Positions 1 to 6,788 of a DNA stretch of 64,000 nt are shown piece by piece. The stretch is taken from the NCBI RefSeq assembly GCF_000698595.1, contig NZ_JFHC01000041.1:1-64000 (forward strand), given 5' to 3'. The translations under genes and the position numbers were made by a program. The stretch is from Caballeronia glathei. Lineage in GTDB: Bacteria; Pseudomonadota; Gammaproteobacteria; Burkholderiales; Burkholderiaceae. The notes below the pieces were generated by a model. The model was not told the DNA's origin and did no database searches. It saw only the letters and a program-made list of their open reading frames with translations. Within the stretch, counting starts at the first letter, position 1. Each line of letters starts with the position of its first letter.

Positions 1-270
1 GTACCACTCCGTTCGAGGGTGCGGCTACACAATCGGTCTGCGTACCTCTCCGGGTGAAACACAGAGGTGGACACTCCTACGGTCGAGCCACTCTGAAAGG
101 CTCAAACGTGGTCACGTCCTGACACCGCTGAGCCCATAGCTGCTTTCTTTGGTCACTTTCTTTGCAGCAGCAAAGAAAGTGACTGCCGCCCCGCACAGGG
201 GCGAGCTAATAGACCAAAGACAAAACAAGTCTCATAGGAGCACAAGCGCATCAAACGGCGTAAACCCCAC
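1..270 (+). repeat. Dispersed intergenic repeat, copy A
   Basis: This noncoding block at the left edge matches copy C (5625-5895) closely on the same strand and copy B (5211-5480) on the other. Its core is a perfect 14-bp hairpin, GTCACTTTCTTTGC (152-165), loop AGCA, and its complement (170-183), followed by the conserved word CCCCGCACAGGGGCGAGC. It ends just before the stop of the minus-strand amino-acid transporter ATPase gene, so it is the 3' flank of that operon. The copy may start left of the window. Short open frames in it are shared by the other copies and look like chance frames of a repeat. It is probably a REP-like or nonautonomous element; no transposase is visible. Confidence 0.8.
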
Positions 271-303
271 AACCTCGAGCGCTAGCGACCCCTCCTGTCC
301 TGA

Positions 304-1023
304 TCACTGAATGAACTTCCGCAACTCTATCGTGTTCGGCCGCTCGAAAATCTCCTCCGGCGTGCCGCTCTCCCACACGCGTCCCTGATGCATGAACACC
401 ACCTTGTCGCTCACGCGCCGCGCAAAGCGCATCTCGTGCGTGACCATGATGAGCGTCATGCCGTCGCGCGCAAGCCCTTCGACTACCGCCAGCACTTCTC
501 CGACCAGCTCGGGATCGAGCGCCGACGTGATCTCGTCGCAGAGCAGCACAGTCGGCTTCATCGCCAGCGCCCGCGCAATCGCGACGCGCTGCTGCTGGCC
601 CCCCGACAACTGCTCCGGATACGCATCGAACTTGTCCGCCAGGCCCACCCGCTCGAGCACCTGCTCGGCCGTCGCGCGGGCCTTCGCCTTGTGGACCTTC
701 TTCACCACCGTCTGCGCGAGCATCACGTTCTGCCCGGCCGTCAGGTGCGGAAAGAGGTTGTACTGCTGGAACACCATGCCGACCTTCAGGCGCAGCGCGC
801 GCAGATCGGCATGGCGCGCGTCCATGTGCTCGCCGTCGATTTCGATCGAGCCCTCGTCGATGCTTTCGAGCCCGTTCAACGTGCGCAAAAGCGTGCTCTT
901 GCCCGAGCCGCTGCGCCCGATGATCGCGACGACCTGGCCCGGCTCGACGGAAAAGTCGATGCCCTTCAGCACCTGGTTCGAGCCGAACTGCTTCTGTAGA
1001 TTGCGGGTTTCAACGAGCGGCAT
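304..1023 (-). CDS. Polar amino-acid ABC transporter, ATP-binding subunit
   Basis: This 239-residue ABC ATPase would power uptake of a polar amino acid at the inner membrane. Visible are the Walker A GRSGSGKST, Q-loop FQQYNLFPHLT, signature LSGGQQQRVAIARAL, Walker B VLLCDEITSALD and switch histidine in VTHEMRFA. The NLFPHLT loop and length are typical of GlnQ/HisP-like PAAT-family ATPases. It is the last gene of a four-gene operon (binding protein, two permeases, ATPase); its ATG start lies inside the 3' end of the upstream permease gene with a 14-bp overlap, implying coupled translation. Copy A of the repeat follows its stop. Substrate (Gln, Glu, His, Arg or opine) cannot be told from sequence. 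Confidence 0.95.
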   Translation of the reverse strand: MPLVETRNLQKQFGSNQVLKGIDFSVEPGQVVAIIGRSGSGKSTLLRTLNGLESIDEGSIEIDGEHMDARHADLRALRLKVGMVFQQYNLFPHLTAGQNVMLAQTVVKKVHKAKARATAEQVLERVGLADKFDAYPEQLSGGQQQRVAIARALAMKPTVLLCDEITSALDPELVGEVLAVVEGLARDGMTLIMVTHEMRFARRVSDKVVFMHQGRVWESGTPEEIFERPNTIELRKFIQ

Positions 1024-1660
1024 TCCATTTCCTTTCCAGCGTGCGCGCGTAGCGGGTAAGCGGATAGCACAGCACGAAATAGATCACGGCGACGAGCCCG
1101 TAGACGACGAACGGCCTGAACGTCGCGTTCGAAATCATCGTGCCCGCCTTCGTGAGTTCGGTGAAGCCGATGATCGAGACGAGCGCGGTGTCCTTCACTG
1201 CCTGCACGCCGAAGCCGACCGTCGGCCCGATCGCGATGCGCGCGGCCTGCGGCAGGATGACGTGGCGAAGCTGTTCGAGGTAGCTCATCGCGAGACTCGA
1301 CGACGCCTCCCATTGCCCCTTCGGAATCGCCTCCACGCAGCCGCGCCAGATCTCGGCAAGATACGCGCTCGTGAAGAGCGTGAGTCCGAGCGTCGCGGCA
1401 ATCCACGGCGACACCTCGATGCCGAGAAGCGGCAGCCCGAAGAACACGAGGAAAAGCTGCATCAGGAGCGGCGTGCCCTGGAACACCTCGATGTAAAGCT
1501 TCACGATCGTGCGCAGCAACTGCGACTTCGACACGCGCATGACGAGCAGCGCGAAGCCGACCACGCCGCCCGCGACGAACGAAACGATCGAGAGCACCAC
1601 GGTCCAGCGCGCGGCGAGCAGCAGGTTCGTGAGGATCTGTCCAAACGTGAATTCGATCAT
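1010..1660 (-). CDS. Polar amino-acid ABC transporter permease (second)
   Basis: A 216-residue inner-membrane permease of the HisM/GlnP type. It has about five hydrophobic segments and the cytoplasmic EAA-loop motif reading EASSSLAMSYLEQLRHVILPQA-like around residues 115-140, which contacts the ATPase. The N-terminus, MIEFTFGQILTNLLLAARWT, is typical of PAAT permeases. It starts within the last codons of the preceding permease gene (ATGA overlap at 1657-1660) and overlaps the ATPase gene by 14 bp. The two permeases of this operon presumably form the heterodimeric channel. Specificity is not predictable. Confidence 0.93.
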   Translation of the reverse strand: MIEFTFGQILTNLLLAARWTVVLSIVSFVAGGVVGFALLVMRVSKSQLLRTIVKLYIEVFQGTPLLMQLFLVFFGLPLLGIEVSPWIAATLGLTLFTSAYLAEIWRGCVEAIPKGQWEASSSLAMSYLEQLRHVILPQAARIAIGPTVGFGVQAVKDTALVSIIGFTELTKAGTMISNATFRPFVVYGLVAVIYFVLCYPLTRYARTLERKWNAAR

Positions 1661-2334
1661 CGCGCGCCTCGCAGGTTGCGCGAGAACAGGCGCTTGCCGG
1701 CCGCGTTGAGGAGCGCGCGCAGCACGATCGCCATGACGAGATACGACGCCGTGATCAGGAAGTACGTCTCGAACGCGCGGAAATTGCGCGACTGGATGTA
1801 GCTTGCGGCATACGTGAGATCGGGCACCGAGATCTGCGAGACGACCGCGGAACCGAGCATCGTGATGACGATCTGGCTCGACAGCGCGGGAAAGACCTTC
1901 GCGAGCGCCTGCGGCAGCACGACGTGGCGGAAGGTCTGCGCGCGCGACATCGCAAGCGATGCCGCCGCTTCATGGTGACCCTTCGGCACCGCCGCGATGC
2001 CCGCGCGGATGATCTCGACGGAATACGCGCCGAGGTTGAGCGTCATCGCGAGAATCGCCGCGGTGAATTCGCCCATATGCACGCCAAGTGCGGGCAACCC
2101 GAAGAACACGAAGAACAGCTGCACGATGAACGGCGTGTTGCGTATCGCCTCGACGTAGCCGCCGACGAGCTTGCGCAGCCAGCCGTGCCGGCTGCCGCTG
2201 CCCGCCGCGCCGAGCACGCCGACCGCAATGCCGAGCGCGGTCGAAACGGCGGTGAGCCCGAGCGTCGTCGCGGCGCCGCTCGCGAACATGCCGGCGTATT
2301 CCCCGAGGTCGCCAAACTGAAGTTCATAGGCCAT
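1657..2334 (-). CDS. Polar amino-acid ABC transporter permease (first)
   Basis: A 225-residue integral membrane permease, partner of the next gene. The EAA motif is visible as EAAASLAMSRAQTFRHVVLP, and NTPFIVQLFFVFFGLP is the conserved PAAT permease segment. It begins 36 bp after the stop of the periplasmic binding-protein gene and overlaps the second permease by 4 bp. The two permeases share the IxQLFxVFFGLP block, so they look like an ancient duplication. Operon order (binding protein, permease, permease, ATPase) is the standard PAAT arrangement. Confidence 0.93.
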   Translation of the reverse strand: MAYELQFGDLGEYAGMFASGAATTLGLTAVSTALGIAVGVLGAAGSGSRHGWLRKLVGGYVEAIRNTPFIVQLFFVFFGLPALGVHMGEFTAAILAMTLNLGAYSVEIIRAGIAAVPKGHHEAAASLAMSRAQTFRHVVLPQALAKVFPALSSQIVITMLGSAVVSQISVPDLTYAASYIQSRNFRAFETYFLITASYLVMAIVLRALLNAAGKRLFSRNLRGAR

Positions 2335-2370
2335 TGAATACGGCGCCCTTGTCGTTATGAAAGCGCCAGC

Positions 2371-3180
2371 TTACAGGCTCGCCGGCAGCGGCTGGCCGAA
2401 CCACTTCTTCGACATCGCTTCGAGCGTGCCGTCCTTTTTCGACTGCGCGATGGCCGCGTCGACCTTTGCGACGAGGCGCGGCTCGTTCTTGTTCATGCCG
2501 ACGAAGCAAGGCGAATCCTTGATGACGAACTTGGCCTCGGGCCGGCGCGGCGGATTCTTCGCGAGGATCGCCGCGGCGACGATGTTGCCTGCCGCGATCA
2601 GCTGGACCTGGCCTGAAAGGAACGCGGAGATCGTCGCGTTGTTGTCCTCGAAGCGCTTGATGGTCGCGTTCGGCGCCATCTGCGTGAGCGCGATCTCCTC
2701 GAGCGCGCCGCGCGTCGCGCCCACGGTCTTGCCCGTCAGGTCGGCGGGGCCGCTCACCTTGATGTCGGCGGGGCCGAACACGCCCTGGAAGTAGGGCGCG
2801 TAGGCCGTCGAGAAATCGACCACCTTCTCGCGCTCGGGCGTCTTGCCGAGCGACGAGATCACGAGATCGACCTTGTTGGTCGTCAGGTACGGAATGCGGT
2901 TCGCGCTGTTGACCGGCACGAGTTCGAGCTTCACGCCCATCGACTTCGCGAGCAGCGCGGCCATGTCGATGTCGTAGCCTTGCGGCTTCATGTCGGCGCC
3001 CACCGCGCCGAACGGCGGATAGTCTTCCGGCACCGCGACGCGCAGCGTGCCGCTCTTCGTGATGGTGTCGAGCGCATCGGCGTGGGCGGCAAGCGGTGCG
3101 AGCGCGAAGAGCGGCGCGGCGACGAGGGCAGCGAGCGCGGCGAGCCCGGAACGGCGCGCGCGGAAAAGCGTGTTGTTCAT
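2371..3180 (-). CDS. Periplasmic amino-acid-binding protein of ABC transporter
   Basis: A 269-residue family 3 solute-binding protein. It opens with a long Sec signal peptide (basic start, hydrophobic ALAALVAAPLFALAPLAAHA, cleavage near residue 34 at AHA-DA), then the domain start TLRVAVPEDYPPFG and the hinge-region motif DIDMAALLAKSMGVKLELVP. The start codon is preceded by TAGGAT. As first gene of the operon it sits about 60 nt downstream of a sigma54-type promoter with NtrC-like sites, so it is probably induced under nitrogen limitation (inference). The ligand is not identifiable; PFG...GYDID resembles general polar amino-acid binders. Confidence 0.92.
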   Translation of the reverse strand: MNNTLFRARRSGLAALAALVAAPLFALAPLAAHADALDTITKSGTLRVAVPEDYPPFGAVGADMKPQGYDIDMAALLAKSMGVKLELVPVNSANRIPYLTTNKVDLVISSLGKTPEREKVVDFSTAYAPYFQGVFGPADIKVSGPADLTGKTVGATRGALEEIALTQMAPNATIKRFEDNNATISAFLSGQVQLIAAGNIVAAAILAKNPPRRPEAKFVIKDSPCFVGMNKNEPRLVAKVDAAIAQSKKDGTLEAMSKKWFGQPLPASL

Positions 3181-3250
3181 CGATGATCCTATTTTGTGTG
3201 GTGCGCGGTGCGCGTCTGTGGATGCGCGCGACCCGAAGCAGGATCACTTA

Positions 3251-3266
3251 AGCGAGAGTCGTGCCA
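3251..3266 (-). promoter_or_regulatory. Candidate sigma54 promoter of the amino-acid transporter operon
   Basis: On the minus strand the site reads TGGCACGACTCTCGCT. The -24 element TGGCACG is exact, and the -12 element is TCGCT instead of TTGCA, at the correct spacing. Transcription would start near 3240, giving a leader of about 60 nt before the binding-protein ATG. The single -12 mismatch leaves some doubt. Confidence 0.6.
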
Positions 3267-3318
3267 TCGTCCGTGCGCGTCGGCTGGCCGGGCATTCCAG
3301 CCCAGCCTTGCGTGCAAG

Positions 3319-3357
3319 TGCACCGAATCGGGGCGTCTGAAAGCGCCGCTTTGGTGC
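3319..3357 (-). promoter_or_regulatory. Two NtrC-like boxes upstream of the sigma54 promoter
   Basis: Read on the minus strand, 3357-3343 is GCACCAAAGCGGCGC, close to the enteric NtrC dyad GCACC-N5-GGTGC. A weaker dyad on the plus strand, 3319-3334, reads TGCACCGAATCGGGGC. Their centres lie about 110 and 87 bp upstream of the predicted start, a normal distance for an NtrC enhancer. Site identity is inferred from consensus only. Confidence 0.5.
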
Positions 3358-3361
3358 GCGC

Positions 3362-4249
3362 TCAGGTGGTCCAGAGACGCAGCGGCTGCGCATTCACGCG
3401 ATGGATCACGGGACGCAGCTTCATCCAGCAATCGGTGAGCGCGCGTTGCAGCGGCTCCATCGAGCGGCTTGCGGCGCGCACGATCAGCACGCCGTCATCG
3501 ACGCACGAGGCGGCCGCGCGCACCTCGTCGTCGAAGGGAAGCGCGGCCGTCAAGGTTTCGGCGAGCGCGTCGTCGCATGCGGGGCCGATCGCCCACAGCG
3601 TGCCGTACGCGGCGAAGCCCGCGAGGCCATGCGGCGCATCGCGCAGCGGATCGTCGGCGGTGAGGAGCGTGCGCTCGAACCAGCGCAGGCGGCCGGTGCT
3701 GTCCGTGATCCGCGAGCTGGCGATGAGACGCCCGTTCGTCCATCGCTCGCCCGCCGCCTGCCGGCCGAGCTGCATCGCGTCCCAGCCGATGGCGGTTGCG
3801 CCCTCGGCCAGGCGGAGCGTGAAGTCGAGCTGCGCATTCGACGACTCGAACACGATGTTGTTCTGCGGCAGCCAGTCGAGTTTCGCGTGCGCGCCGACGC
3901 GGATGTCGATGCGCTGCGTGGCGAGCTTGCCGTTCGACTTGTACCACTTGGTCGCGCCGGGTGTCGTGATGACGGCGTGGGTGTGGGCGGCGAGATCGAT
4001 GTCGATGGCGAGCCGGTCGCCGCCCGCGACACCGCCTGGCGGATGCACGATCACGGCGTGGCAGATCGCGTCGCCTTCCGGATAGAGCGGGCGCTGCAGG
4101 CGCAGCGGCCCCTGGTGCCTGCGATGCGTGAGCGCCGTGCGCGCGTGCCCGTGCTCAGGCGTGCGCGCGGGACTGTGTGTGAAGCCGAGTTCGAGGCGGC
4201 CGTGCCATTCGTCGGTGGGCAGCAGCGCTGCGTGGGGTTCGTGGTGCAT
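3362..4249 (-). CDS. ureD: Urease accessory protein UreD
   Basis: A 295-residue UreD/UreH protein, the scaffold that binds apo-urease and recruits UreF and UreG for nickel insertion. Family marks are WHGRLELGF near the N-terminus, HPPGGVAGGD, TTPGATKWYKS and the mid-protein LPQNNIVFESSNA. I chose ATG at 4249 because it places the conserved WHGRLELGF about 16 residues in; a TTG at 4315 would add a GC-biased head. It lies 77 bp after urtE on the same strand, the usual urt-ure order in Burkholderiaceae. Oddly, the next gene is not ureA but an unrelated amino-acid transporter, so the urease structural genes are missing here. Confidence 0.9.
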   Translation of the reverse strand: MHHEPHAALLPTDEWHGRLELGFTHSPARTPEHGHARTALTHRRHQGPLRLQRPLYPEGDAICHAVIVHPPGGVAGGDRLAIDIDLAAHTHAVITTPGATKWYKSNGKLATQRIDIRVGAHAKLDWLPQNNIVFESSNAQLDFTLRLAEGATAIGWDAMQLGRQAAGERWTNGRLIASSRITDSTGRLRWFERTLLTADDPLRDAPHGLAGFAAYGTLWAIGPACDDALAETLTAALPFDDEVRAAASCVDDGVLIVRAASRSMEPLQRALTDCWMKLRPVIHRVNAQPLRLWTT

Positions 4250-4326
4250 GGGGGCGGGGCATGACGGATCGGGGATCGAGCCGCCATGGTACGGCGGCGC
4301 GGGCCGATACGGCAATCAGTGCAAGG

Positions 4327-5019
4327 TCAGACCGCGATCAGTTCGCGCACGCCGTGCGCTTCCATTTCCGAGCCCGCGCCGCCCGCGACGATCTCGCCGC
4401 GGCTCATGACCCAGTAGCGGTCCGCGAGTTCGCGGGCGAAGTCGTAGTACTGTTCGACGAGGAGCACGGTCATGCCCATGTCTTCGACGAGCTGCCGCAG
4501 CGTGCGGCCGATGTCCTGGATGATGGACGGCTGGATGCCTTCGGTCGGCTCATCGAGGATCAGGAGTTGCGGTTCGCTCATCAGCGCGCGGCCGATGGCG
4601 AGCTGCTGCTGCTGGCCGCCGGACAGATCGCCGCCGCGGCGGTTTTTCATGTCGCGCAGCACGGGAAAGAGTTCGTAGATCCGGTCGGGCACTTTCGACG
4701 GCGCCTTGCGGCTTGCCGCGCCGACGATCAGGTTTTCCTCCACGGTCAGGCGCCCGAAGATGTCGCGGCCTTGCGGCACGTACGCGAGGCCGCTCGCGAC
4801 GCGCTTGTGCGTGGGCATCGAGGAGATCTTTGCGCCGCGCCAGGAGATGGTGCCGCTTTTGGTCGGCACGACACCCATCAGGCAGCGCAGGAGCGTCGTC
4901 TTGCCGACGCCGTTGCGGCCGAGCAGCACCGTGAGTTTTCCCTCGGGGACGGTCATTCGCACATCGCGGAGGATGTGGCTACCGCCGTAGTACTGGTTCA
5001 ACGATTCCACTTCTAGCAT
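4327..5019 (-). CDS. urtE: Urea ABC transporter ATPase UrtE
   Basis: A 230-residue LivF-type ABC ATPase, the last of the five urea-transporter genes. It shows Walker A GRNGVGKTT, signature LSGGQQQQLAIGRAL, Walker B LLILDEPTEGIQPSII and the H-loop replaced by LLVEQYYDFA, as is normal for LivF/UrtE proteins. The start at MLEVESLNQYYGG is supported by an AAGGAC sequence upstream; the longer open frame in front runs into repeat DNA and is not coding. It is separated from urtD by about 900 bp of repeats, unusual because urt genes are normally packed tightly, so its expression may rely on read-through or on a promoter in the repeat region. ureD follows after 77 bp. Confidence 0.93.
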   Translation of the reverse strand: MLEVESLNQYYGGSHILRDVRMTVPEGKLTVLLGRNGVGKTTLLRCLMGVVPTKSGTISWRGAKISSMPTHKRVASGLAYVPQGRDIFGRLTVEENLIVGAASRKAPSKVPDRIYELFPVLRDMKNRRGGDLSGGQQQQLAIGRALMSEPQLLILDEPTEGIQPSIIQDIGRTLRQLVEDMGMTVLLVEQYYDFARELADRYWVMSRGEIVAGGAGSEMEAHGVRELIAV

Positions 5020-5081
5020 TTCTTTGGGTCCTTGCCTGCGGCGCTGTTCTGGCTTTTGCGTTTCGGGTTGCTCGTTGCACT

Positions 5082-5167
5082 GTTTGATGCGCTTGCGCTC
5101 CCATGAAACTTGTTTTCTTATTGGTCTATTAGCTTCGCCCTTGTGCGGGGCAGTCACTTTCTTTGCA
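5082..5167 (-). repeat. Partial copy D of the dispersed intergenic repeat
   Basis: This fragment carries only the distal half of the element: the GATGCGCTTGCGCTC word, an AAACTTG segment, TTAGCTTCGCCC and the first hairpin arm AGTCACTTTCTTTGC. It then breaks off into unrelated sequence at about 5168. It lies in the same orientation as copy B, 43 bp away, and looks like a truncated older insertion or a deletion product. Confidence 0.75.
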
Positions 5168-5210
5168 CAGAGAGATCGCTGGCGTTCGGGTGTGGTGTTT
5201 GTTGTTTACA

Positions 5211-5480
5211 CCGTTTGATGCGCTTGCGCTCCTGCGAAACTTGTATTGGCTTTGGTTTATTAGCTTCGCCCCTGTGCGGGGCGGCAGTCACTTTCTTTGC
5301 TGCTGCAAAGAAAGTAACCAAAGAAAGCAGCTATGGGGTCAGCGGTGTCAGGACGTGACCACGTTCGAGTCATTCGGAGTGGCCCGACCGTTGGAGTGTC
5401 CACCTCTGTGCGTTGGGTGGCTTGGTACGCGGACCCACTGCCACATCGCACCCTCCAACCCAGTGGTAAGGCATTCATCC
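5211..5480 (-). repeat. Dispersed intergenic repeat, copy B (inverted)
   Basis: This is the reverse complement of copies A and C. The hairpin arms are at 5287-5300 and 5305-5318, with one mismatch (GTCAC versus GTAAC). The outer part (GTGGTCACGTCCTGACACCGCTGACC on the other strand, split here as two words) is conserved in all full copies, while the segment around the CACAGAGGTGG word varies. Together with copy C it forms a large imperfect inverted repeat with a 144-bp spacer, between urtE and urtD. Confidence 0.8.
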
Positions 5481-5624
5481 CTCCATCCTCGCTTCGCTCG
5501 GACGCAAGGTCCGTTTCAACCTATCGCTTCGCTTCTCGCCGCGCGTAGCGAAGCGCTTCATCTTGCCGCAGAGTTTGCCTCCCACCCGATCCACCCTTCG
5601 TCGGGCACGCAGTGCCGAGACGGA
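5481..5624. other. Spacer between repeat copies B and C
   Basis: The spacer is noncoding and holds small local inversions such as AGCGAAGCG near 5549-5557 against CGCTTCGCT near 5490 and 5525. It includes GCACGCAGTGCCGAGACG, the outer end seen next to copy C. I see no gene, promoter or origin signal in it. Confidence 0.5.
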
Positions 5625-5895
5625 TGAATGACTGCCTTACCACTCCGTTCGAGGGTGCGACTACACAATCGGTCTGCGTACCTGTCCGCTCAACTCGCAG
5701 AGGCGGACATTCCCACGGTCGGGCCACTCCGAAAGACTCAAACGTGGTCACGTCCTGACACCGCTGACCCCATAGCTGCTTTCTTTGGTTACTTTCTTTG
5801 CAGCAGCAAAGAAAGTGACTGCTGCCCCGCACAGGGGCGAGCTAATAGACCGCGAAGAAATCAAATTTCATAGAAGCACAAGCGCATCAAACGGT
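5625..5895 (+). repeat. Dispersed intergenic repeat, copy C
   Basis: This is the nearest relative of copy A, in the same orientation. Its hairpin arms lie at 5788-5801 and 5806-5819 with the AGCA loop, followed by CCCCGCACAGGGGCGAGC and an AAGCGCATCAAACGG tail that ends about 25 bp from the urtD stop codon. It is inverted relative to copy B. An mRNA crossing B and C could fold into a long hairpin between urtD and urtE. Confidence 0.8.
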
Positions 5896-5921
5896 TTAAC
5901 CCCAAGCGCCAGCACCAAGCG

Positions 5922-6788
5922 TTAGCGCCCCAGGTAGGACTCGATGACCGCCTCATTCCGCTTGACATCATCAAGCGTGCCTTCGGCGAGAACGCTGCCC
6001 TCGGCCATGACGGTGACCTTCCCGGCCTCGCCCGCGAGCGCGGCAACAAACTCCATATCATGCTCGACGACCATCATCGAACACGTGCCGCGCAACTTGT
6101 TGAGCAACTCGGCAAGTTCCATCGTCTCGTGATCGGTCATGCCCGCGGCAGGCTCGTCGAGCAGCAGCAGCGCGGGCTGCTGCATCAGCAGCATGCCGAT
6201 CTCGAGCCGCTGCTTCTGTCCGTGCGAAAGCTCGCCCGCAAGCCGCGTCGCCTCATGCTGCAAACGGATCAGCTCGAGCGTCTCCTCGATGCGCGCCTGC
6301 GCCGCCCGGTCGAGCCGCGCACGCAGCGAAGCAAACCAGCGCTTGTCGGTCTTCATCGCGAGTTCGAGGTTTTCCCACACGGGATGATTCTCGAACACCG
6401 TCGGCTTCTGGAACTTCCGGCCGATGCCCGTGCGCGCGATCACAGGCTCCGACATGCGCGTGAGATCCAGCGTCTGCCCGAGAAAGACCTTGCCGCCGTC
6501 GGGCCGCGTCTTGCCGGTGACGACATCCATCATCGTCGTCTTGCCCGCGCCGTTCGGGCCGATCACGCAGCGCAACTCGCCGACGTCGATCGAAAGCGTG
6601 AGCCTGTTGAGCGCACGAAAGCCGTCGAAGGACACGGTCACGTCCTCGAGATACAGGATCGCGCCGTGCGAGACGTCGATCTCGCCGGGCGCGAGCACGT
6701 GGCCGAGGCCGGTGATGCCGTTGATGTTGCGTTCGCTGACTTCCGGAAGCGGCGGCAAGTCGACGATCAATGCGTTGTGAGCGGTCAT
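5922..6788 (-). CDS. urtD: Urea ABC transporter ATPase UrtD
   Basis: A 288-residue LivG-type ATPase. It has Walker A GPNGAGKTTMMD, signature LSHGQKQRLEIGMLL, Walker B ALLLLDEPAAGMTD and the H-loop VVEHDMEF. A roughly 45-residue N-terminal lead before the ABC core (VSERNINGITGLG) is usual for proteobacterial UrtD. The ATG at 6788 overlaps the urtC stop codon by four bases (ATGA), which fixes the start; the open frame continues upstream only as a shadow of urtC. With UrtE it forms the nucleotide-binding pair of the high-affinity urea importer. The normal short gap to urtE has been expanded here by repeat copies B, C and D. Confidence 0.95.
   Translation of the reverse strand: MTAHNALIVDLPPLPEVSERNINGITGLGHVLAPGEIDVSHGAILYLEDVTVSFDGFRALNRLTLSIDVGELRCVIGPNGAGKTTMMDVVTGKTRPDGGKVFLGQTLDLTRMSEPVIARTGIGRKFQKPTVFENHPVWENLELAMKTDKRWFASLRARLDRAAQARIEETLELIRLQHEATRLAGELSHGQKQRLEIGMLLMQQPALLLLDEPAAGMTDHETMELAELLNKLRGTCSMMVVEHDMEFVAALAGEAGKVTVMAEGSVLAEGTLDDVKRNEAVIESYLGR

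Noticed and set aside
390..400. Possible selenocysteine in FdsA
   Set aside because: The active-site codon encodes Cys (CARVCHSP), and no in-frame TGA lies in fdsA.
3181..3361. Remnant of ureA downstream of ureD
   Set aside because: No UreA-like reading was found on the minus strand; the segment is explained by the sigma54 promoter and NtrC-like boxes.
5110..5873. Several 60-150 codon open frames on both strands in the repeat region
   Set aside because: They recur in every repeat copy, cross the hairpin, lack ribosome sites and have no domain. Similar frames are easily mis-annotated as hypothetical proteins.
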